From Pseudaquidulcibacter sp041917055 (GTDB taxonomy: Bacteria; Pseudomonadota; Alphaproteobacteria; Caulobacterales; Aquidulcibacteraceae): a DNA stretch of 38,351 nucleotides. Where the stretch lies: positions 1 to 38,351 of the forward strand of contig JAYRYJ010000015.1 in assembly GCA_041917055.1 (NCBI GenBank), in the 5' to 3' direction. Position 1 is the stretch's first letter. The number at the start of each line of letters is the position of its first letter. The position numbers and the translations under genes were made by a program. Shown here one piece after another: positions 33,083-38,351 of this stretch. The notes beneath the pieces were generated by a model. It did not search any database. It saw only the letters and a list, made by a program, of their open reading frames with translations, and was not told the DNA's origin.

Positions 33083-35032
33083 ATGCGAAAAATCAAAATC
33101 TTAAGAATAATAAGCGCGATAGCATTTTCGCTGGGGTTTTTCGCGCATTCTGATTTGGCCTATGCTGAGACCGATGTCTTAGCCAATAAATATTTCCTTG
33201 ATACAAACCTTCCAACCCATGCCGACGGAATGCAAAGGTTTGAACCATCAAATTTTCTGGCTTTAGGTGGAATGAATGCATTTGATATGATTCAAATCAT
33301 TATTGAATTGAACAAAATCGATGCTGAATCCGCTTTGGTAATGTGGAATGGCGACTTTTTCAAAAATGATGAAGAATTAAGCGATGAAATCCTAAAAAAC
33401 ACGCAGGCCAATGAAATCAAATTTGTCGAAATTTTTGATGGTGAAGGCGATAAAACCCAAGAAAAAACCAATAAAATCATTAATCTAATTACAAAAGTTT
33501 ATTCGGTTAAGACCGACGATGAAAAAACTGTTGCAATAAATCCCGTTCAAAAATCCAAACCAATTGAAAATAGAACGGTTTTTAATAGCAAACTTGAATT
33601 CGATTCACAGAAATATTCAGACAAAGCCAAAATCGCGACCAATTTCGACGAACAGGGGAAATTGGAAAATGCACAGGTAAATTTCGGCGAAACTTATAGC
33701 AAACAATTAGCAACTTCGCTTTTCGCCAATCAAGAATTTTTTGGCAAAGATTTTTTCCTTGAGGCAAAATTCAAAAAGAAAGAAACCTCAAGAATTGAGC
33801 GAAAAACCGCAATTATAGGCACGGGTGATCAAGATTCGGCACTTGAAAAAACCGGTGAAGAAGAAATCCTGGCTTTGAATTCCACCCTAAAATCGAATTT
33901 TTTAGGATATAATACCATCGCCAGTTTTTCATCAATGGCATCCTTAACAAGCGAAAATTCGGATCAATTTTATGATAATGGCACCGAACGCGGGGTTTAT
34001 GAAACCTATGGCGCCACTTTGCAATTTGAAAAAGAAAATACCATCATAAGCGCGGGCGCTGAAACCAAAGCCTTAAGCGAAACCCAATCGCAATCATCAA
34101 ACGCAGAGCTTGAAGTGCGCTTGGTGCAATCACGCGCCTTTGCCAAAATGGTCAAAGTTTGGGATTTAATCGATAATCTTGCACTTTCGAGTGAAATTGG
34201 CGGTGCGCTTTATAATATAGAATCGCCATTTGCCATGGATGAAAAAGGCAATATTTTTGCCCTAACATCGCGAATTATTGCAACTTATGAAAACCCTGAA
34301 GCCGGAAAAATAAGCGCCAAGTTTGAAATGGTGCCGGGTGAATATTATCGCAATAATGTCGGATTTGTTTTTCCAATGAGTGGCAATCTAGCAAATGATT
34401 TTGCCCCGCAATCGAGCCAGAATTTGGAACTTAATTATGACAAAAGTTTAGGAACTATCGGCAATCTGCGTCTCGTTTATGAAAGCCGCAACATTCAAAA
34501 TCAAATTAGAAGCATTCAAATTTTCGGTGACGACAATACATCAAATTGGGCCAATGGCGATTTTGGTAATGCCTATTATCAAAAAATCGGCGCTAATTAT
34601 GATGTGACTTTGCCATTCATTCCAAATGGGAAAATCAATTCGGATATTAGATTTGAAAGCGAAAACAGCCCAAAAGCATTTGCTGATAATCAAACTCTTT
34701 ATGGTCTGACTAAAAAACAAAACTATAAAGTGGATTTTAGTGCCAACCTAGGCAATTCCAAAAATATTTGGGGCGCAAGTTTCGAAAAAAACGCATGGCA
34801 ATATTACGGAATAAATAATTCCGACATAAAAATGTCAAAGGCCGCCAATCTTGGGGTATTTATGAATTTCGACTATGGCAAATCAGGTGCAATTCGCGCA
34901 GAAGTTAATTCGGCGATTAATTCGAATAATAAAACAACATTTAGCGATAAGAACGGCAATATTTATTCTCCGCTTGATTTCTCAAATACAGACAAACCAA
35001 AAATTCGCTTGATTTACATGAAGAAAATGTAA
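33083..35032 (+). CDS. Divergent TonB-dependent-receptor-like outer membrane protein
   Basis: This 649-residue exported protein has a signal peptide (MRKIKILRIISAIAF..., cleavage likely after AYA near residue 28). Residues 50-140 align in order with the plug of the receptor encoded next door: FEPSNF..MNAFDMI for FNPTNAADMV, WNGDFFKNDEEL for IDGSRPSLKGQDL, ANEIKFVEIFDG for IASVKNIEVLEG. Key plug residues are changed (IPGF and IDG-R are not conserved). The remainder alternates polar and hydrophobic residues as in a beta-barrel and ends PKIRLIYMKKM, without the usual terminal Phe. ATG 33083 fits the signal peptide better than upstream 33026. It is probably a paralogue of the downstream gene that has lost or altered TonB-dependent gating. 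Confidence 0.6.
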   Translation: MRKIKILRIISAIAFSLGFFAHSDLAYAETDVLANKYFLDTNLPTHADGMQRFEPSNFLALGGMNAFDMIQIIIELNKIDAESALVMWNGDFFKNDEELSDEILKNTQANEIKFVEIFDGEGDKTQEKTNKIINLITKVYSVKTDDEKTVAINPVQKSKPIENRTVFNSKLEFDSQKYSDKAKIATNFDEQGKLENAQVNFGETYSKQLATSLFANQEFFGKDFFLEAKFKKKETSRIERKTAIIGTGDQDSALEKTGEEEILALNSTLKSNFLGYNTIASFSSMASLTSENSDQFYDNGTERGVYETYGATLQFEKENTIISAGAETKALSETQSQSSNAELEVRLVQSRAFAKMVKVWDLIDNLALSSEIGGALYNIESPFAMDEKGNIFALTSRIIATYENPEAGKISAKFEMVPGEYYRNNVGFVFPMSGNLANDFAPQSSQNLELNYDKSLGTIGNLRLVYESRNIQNQIRSIQIFGDDNTSNWANGDFGNAYYQKIGANYDVTLPFIPNGKINSDIRFESENSPKAFADNQTLYGLTKKQNYKVDFSANLGNSKNIWGASFEKNAWQYYGINNSDIKMSKAANLGVFMNFDYGKSGAIRAEVNSAINSNNKTTFSDKNGNIYSPLDFSNTDKPKIRLIYMKKM

Positions 35033-35138
35033 TGTTTTCACATTAACTTTCCGTCACAATTAATTTTTGGTCATTTGCAATATTATATCTTGCAAAATAT
35101 TCGCATTATTGCATTTTAGTTCCCAGAGGGATCGGGAA

Positions 35139-37250
35139 ATGAAAAATTCAATTGCAATGCAACGCGGAAAATATGTTTTGCTTGGTGCGACCTGCCTTGG
35201 TGTGGCATCATTGTTCGGGGGTTTCGCAATTGCGGCAAATTCCACAACAACTGAAGTGGTTGAATTGGTACAAAACCCAAAACCAGGCGTCAGGGTATTT
35301 TCGCCCGATTATTTCAAACCGTTCAATCCGACCAATGCCGCCGATATGGTTTCGAAAATCCCGGGTTTCAATATTCAAAACGGTGATGATATTCGTGGCC
35401 TTGCCGATTCCGAAGGCAATGTTCTGATTGACGGTTCGCGCCCTTCCCTCAAAGGCCAAGATTTATATTCCTATCTAAGCGCCATTCCAATTGCATCTGT
35501 CAAAAATATTGAGGTTTTGGAGGGCGCAGGTCTTGGCAATTTAGGTGGAAAACATACAATTCTCGTCAATGTCATAAGAAATGATGATGCGAAGCCAAGC
35601 GGCAATTTCACATTTGAAATTGATTCGTGGGGTCAAATAGTCAAACCAAGAATTTCAGGAAAATATAATTGGCAATCCAAAGGTTTCAAATATGCCGCTA
35701 GCATTTCAAGCGGAACTTTTCAAAAAGAACGTCGCGTCGGGTCTGAATATCTATTAGATGGCAATGGCAGTTTAATAGAACACGGCCCGAATAATGATCT
35801 ACAAGACGCGCGCGGCAATGAAGCAAGCATAACAATTGATGGAAATATCAAAGACATCAAAACCAATTTCTCCTTTTCCTATGATGACAATAAGTTCGAT
35901 AGTGATAGAAATTATTTTGCCTATCTTCCCAATGGAAGTGCACCAATTCGCGAAGATTCATTTATAGAATATTCATCATCCCGAACTTTCAGTCTGGGTG
36001 CAAGTGCGCAAAAAACCATAGGCAAATTTGACACGAAACTGAATTTTTCGGCCAAAGACCGTAGCGATGACGGGAAATATTCCTTTGGCCAAATTTTCCC
36101 AAATACTACGCCCAGTTACGGCCTATTTGCGCCGGATTCAAAATCTTTTGAGGCCGTCGCTCAATTGAGTTTTTCGCGAAAATTTCCGAAACATGCATTC
36201 AGTTTTGGCGGCGAAACCGGTTATAATAAATTAGATTCCCAATCTGATTTTTATACCGGCGACGGCGTTAATTACCACAAAGTTGCTGGATCCCATACCG
36301 ATACAATAGTATCCGAAATTCGTTCTGAGGCTTTTGTAGCTGACAATTACACTATTTCGCCAAAATTAAGTCTGGACGCGAAACTACGAACCGAATGGTC
36401 AACAATTAAGCAATCCGGTGACAATGAGCGCGAACGCAGTTTTACTTATCTAAAAGGCCGTTTGGCGCTTACTTACAAACCTTATGACGATTTGAAAATC
36501 AAAGCAGGCATTGAGCGCAAATTAGGGCAATTGGATTTCAATGATTTTGCTTTCCAAGCGTCTTTGGCAGAAGGCAATAATACCACATCAAACGACCATT
36601 TGCGCCCGAATATCAATGATAATATTGATTTAGAAATTGAAAAAACTTGGGGCGAGAATACCAATTTCACTTTGTCATTGGGCACGTCGCAAATTCACCA
36701 TGCAATAACTTTAATTCCGGTGGTTGAAAACGGAATTGTTGTCGGTGAGACCGTCGGCAATGTTGACGATGCAAAGCGAACTTATCTTGGGGTTTCAACC
36801 AAAATCCCACTTAATAATATTATGAAGGGCTTGGAATTCAATGTGGATTATAACACTACAAAGTCTGAAATTATCGACCCTTTCACGAATTTGAAACGCG
36901 AATATTATTCCAATGGTGACCAAAATCTGCAAACCAATTTGATTTTAAATCTTGAGAAACAAAAACAAGAATACGGAATCTTCTATTTCCGCGGCGAAAG
37001 AAATGTCGATTACCGCATGGATAGCCAATATTTTTGGCCGGCAATCAATTATTGGGGCGTTTGGGCCGAGTGGAAGAATATTAAAAACTATGAAATCATG
37101 TTGGAAATCGATGTTCCAAATGGTTTCACCGTAAAACGTTATCGTACTCAATACGAAGTTTCGCGCGCTGATGGGATGGTCGATACCTATCAATACAAAG
37201 AACGCGAAATCAGCCCAAGGATCCAATTCAGAGTTAGACGCTTGATTTAG
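35139..37250 (+). CDS. TonB-dependent receptor-like outer membrane protein with plug domain
   Basis: This 703-residue protein has a signal peptide (cleavage likely after AIA near residue 32) and a TonB-receptor plug (about residues 48-150). Plug motifs are NAADMVSKIPGFNIQ, VLIDGSRPSLKG and ASVKNIEVLEGAG. A long beta-strand-rich barrel with many aromatic residues follows and ends PRIQFRVRRLI. No clear TonB box is evident at the N-terminus. Such receptors import iron chelates, vitamins or glycans; no substrate gene is adjacent to suggest a ligand. The ATG at 35139 is preceded by GAGGGATCGGG and gives a clean signal peptide, whereas the upstream frame start does not. It lies about 100 bases after a degenerate paralogue. 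Confidence 0.8.
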   Translation: MKNSIAMQRGKYVLLGATCLGVASLFGGFAIAANSTTTEVVELVQNPKPGVRVFSPDYFKPFNPTNAADMVSKIPGFNIQNGDDIRGLADSEGNVLIDGSRPSLKGQDLYSYLSAIPIASVKNIEVLEGAGLGNLGGKHTILVNVIRNDDAKPSGNFTFEIDSWGQIVKPRISGKYNWQSKGFKYAASISSGTFQKERRVGSEYLLDGNGSLIEHGPNNDLQDARGNEASITIDGNIKDIKTNFSFSYDDNKFDSDRNYFAYLPNGSAPIREDSFIEYSSSRTFSLGASAQKTIGKFDTKLNFSAKDRSDDGKYSFGQIFPNTTPSYGLFAPDSKSFEAVAQLSFSRKFPKHAFSFGGETGYNKLDSQSDFYTGDGVNYHKVAGSHTDTIVSEIRSEAFVADNYTISPKLSLDAKLRTEWSTIKQSGDNERERSFTYLKGRLALTYKPYDDLKIKAGIERKLGQLDFNDFAFQASLAEGNNTTSNDHLRPNINDNIDLEIEKTWGENTNFTLSLGTSQIHHAITLIPVVENGIVVGETVGNVDDAKRTYLGVSTKIPLNNIMKGLEFNVDYNTTKSEIIDPFTNLKREYYSNGDQNLQTNLILNLEKQKQEYGIFYFRGERNVDYRMDSQYFWPAINYWGVWAEWKNIKNYEIMLEIDVPNGFTVKRYRTQYEVSRADGMVDTYQYKEREISPRIQFRVRRLI

Positions 37251-37308
37251 TACCAACTCCTTCCCTTGAGGGCTAGTAGATTCACACAATTATTTAGTCA
37301 GTCGAACC

Positions 37309-37645
37309 GTTTTTTGTTTTTTGTTTTATTTTCTTTTTGCAGAAACTGAGTTTCTGGCACAAAAGAAAATTCGATTGTGTTTGCCCAAAAATGATCCTCA
37401 AGGCACGCTGCGCTCTTTGGCCTTGACCCTCATTTTCGGGCGCAGCTCTTAATCTAACACTTTGAAATAATGTAGTAATTATTTTGAGTTTCACGAATGT
37501 GCGGTTTGGGCTTGTCAAGTCCTTCACCGTTAGGCGCGCGTAGCGCGGGACTTTACAAGTCCAAACCGCACACGCACAATTGCTATGTCTTTTGCGCCCG
37601 AAACAACGTTTCGGCAAAAGAAAATAAAACAAAAAACAAACAAAA
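37309..37645. repeat. 337-bp element with long terminal inverted repeats
   Basis: The left arm (37309-37346) and right arm (37608-37645) are near-perfect inverted copies, built from T-rich GTTTTATTTTCTTTT and its complement, about 35 bases each. Inside is a second inverted pair at 37498-37572. No convincing gene is present: the antisense frame across it is an artefact of the T-rich arms. The structure fits a non-autonomous mobile element or a degenerate insertion. Confidence 0.75.
37498..37572. repeat. Hairpin nested inside the 337-bp element
   Basis: Arms of 25 bases (37498-37522 and 37548-37572; core GTGCGGTTTGGGCTTGTCAA) are complementary with about two mismatches. They flank a 25-base loop that contains the small palindrome GCGCGCGTAGCGCG. 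This is a compact cruciform or RNA-hairpin unit. Confidence 0.7.
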
Positions 37646-37752
37646 GGCGATGTTTCAAGGGTAATTGTCGTTAATGAGGAGGCAATTTGCAGGAATCTCA
37701 GTCAATTACGCCATAAATCAGGCCATTCTCCAGAGATGTGTGAATATTCTAG

Positions 37753-37933
37753 CCCCCAAGGGAAGGTGGCGCTTTAGCGCCGGAAGGGTGGGCGATTTGG
37801 CACAAATCGCTTTGGCGACAGCCAAACCTCATTCTCCGCCCACGCCAATTTTGCTTGCGCAAGCGATTTCTAATGAAATCGCGACACCCTTCAGTCACCT
37901 ACGCTACGCTACGGTGCCAGCTTCCCTCAAGGG
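37753..37933. repeat. Second intergenic nested inverted-repeat element
   Basis: The outer arms resemble CCCTTGAGGGAAG and its complement (37753-37766 and 37921-37933). GAAGGGTG at 37783-37790 pairs exactly with CACCCTTC at 37885-37892. Several internal perfect hairpins occur, among them GGCGCTTTAGCGCC at 37768-37781, a GCGATTT...AAATCGC pair and GCTTGCGCAAGC. A solitary CCCTTGAGGG at 37263-37272 may be an end of the same family. The remaining gap to 38070 shows nothing recognisable. Confidence 0.65.
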
Positions 37934-38070
37934 AAGCAGTTAGAGTCCACTATCCAACAGGTCTTTATTAGAATTATTGTTTCGGTTTGCTAATTCATTC
38001 AATTATGCGAAAAAATGATAGCATTTGATAGCAATTTGGCTGTTTTAATAGTAAAGCCCTACTTAAATTA

Positions 38071-38351
38071 TCACTTTTCACCCTGCGCCAATTTCATTAA
38101 TATTGGGGACGATAGTGCGAAAACGATCCCGATAATCACAGTCCAAAAGCCCAATTGCCCAAAAACCGAAATATAGGTTTTCAATGCCGCCTCAGGGTCA
38201 AGGACTTGACCGGCAACAGTCTCTACAGAGGCCATTTTCGCGATTTTTGCCGCAACAAATTGCGCCCAGGCGGTTGCCAAAAACCATGTCGCCATAAGGG
38301 TTGAAATAAGGCGCGCAGGCGCAAGTTTGGTCATCCATGAAAGGCCGACAG
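38071..38351 (-). CDS. POT/PTR family peptide transporter, C-terminal fragment at window edge
   Basis: Reading from the right edge the frame gives VGLSWMTKLAPARLISTLM followed by two hydrophobic helices (MATWFLATAWAQFVAAKIA and FWTVIIGIVFALSSPILMKL). GLSxxTKLAPAR is characteristic of the last helices of proton-dependent oligopeptide transporters, which import di- and tripeptides. Only the last 93 or so residues are in the window; the rest lies beyond the edge. The apparent ATG at 38334 is an internal methionine. Confidence 0.8.
   Translation of the reverse strand, partial: VGLSWMTKLAPARLISTLMATWFLATAWAQFVAAKIAKMASVETVAGQVLDPEAALKTYISVFGQLGFWTVIIGIVFALSSPILMKLAQGEK

Noticed and set aside
37294..37632. 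112-residue minus-strand ORF
   Set aside because: It spans the T-rich arms and hairpins of an inverted-repeat element, has low-complexity lysine runs and no plausible domain.
37665..37943. 92-residue plus-strand ORF
   Set aside because: It covers the second nested inverted-repeat element; the frame is a by-product of the repeat.

Overview
The window comes from a bacterial chromosome, most likely an alphaproteobacterium of the Caulobacterales/Hyphomonadaceae type with a rather AT-rich genome. The evidence is two glutamyl-tRNA synthetase genes, a lexA preceded by direct-repeat operators of the alphaproteobacterial kind (GAACN7GAAC and GTTCN7GTTC), a ComEC without a visible C-terminal metallo-beta-lactamase domain, a TipN-like polar coiled-coil protein, TonB-dependent receptors, and lipid A genes that indicate a Gram-negative envelope. 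No rRNA, tRNA, CRISPR array, transposase or phage gene was seen. The assignment rests on gene content and is not a species call.

Layout. 1-2790: lipid A synthesis (lpxK, cut by the window edge, then an LpxL-type acyltransferase) facing an M23 endopeptidase. 2875-5814: an FAD oxidoreductase/nitroreductase pair divergent from cysE. 6022-7047: asd. 7231-8541: an accessory gene encoding 19-residue tandem repeats followed by a probable Swt1-type HEPN domain. 8593-11858: xseA, a second M23 protein (lipoprotein), and a LOG-family phosphoribohydrolase. 11855-19168: gltX, a nested inverted-repeat element, a doubled LexA operator with lexA, comEC, a second gltX, and citrate synthase. 19428-24814: a receiver protein with a degenerate Hpt domain, a large TipN-like protein, and an MCE/PqiC pair. 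24899-26871: miaA and serB, divergent around a 163-bp near-perfect palindrome. 27040-28586: a second accessory locus, two translationally coupled membrane-protein genes of unknown function. 28573-32925: a minus-strand envelope cluster (DUF817 protein, FlK-like thioesterase, PstS-OmpA fusion, HtrA-like protease). 33083-37250: two tandem TonB-receptor-like proteins, the first with a very degenerate plug. 37251-38070: non-coding, with two nested inverted-repeat elements. 38071-38351: the C-terminus of a POT peptide transporter running off the right edge.

Most genes are housekeeping: envelope biogenesis and remodelling (LpxK/LpxL, two M23 proteins, MCE/PqiC, HtrA, OmpA fusion, TonB receptors), amino-acid biosynthesis (CysE, Asd, SerB), translation (two GltX, MiaA), DNA uptake/repair/SOS (ComEC, XseA, LexA) and the TCA cycle (GltA). 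Two spots do not fit this background and are the best candidates for undescribed biology. One is the repeat-HEPN gene between asd and xseA. The other is the two-gene membrane operon between serB and the DUF817 gene. Both sit as isolated insertions between conserved genes and have no recognised partner nearby.
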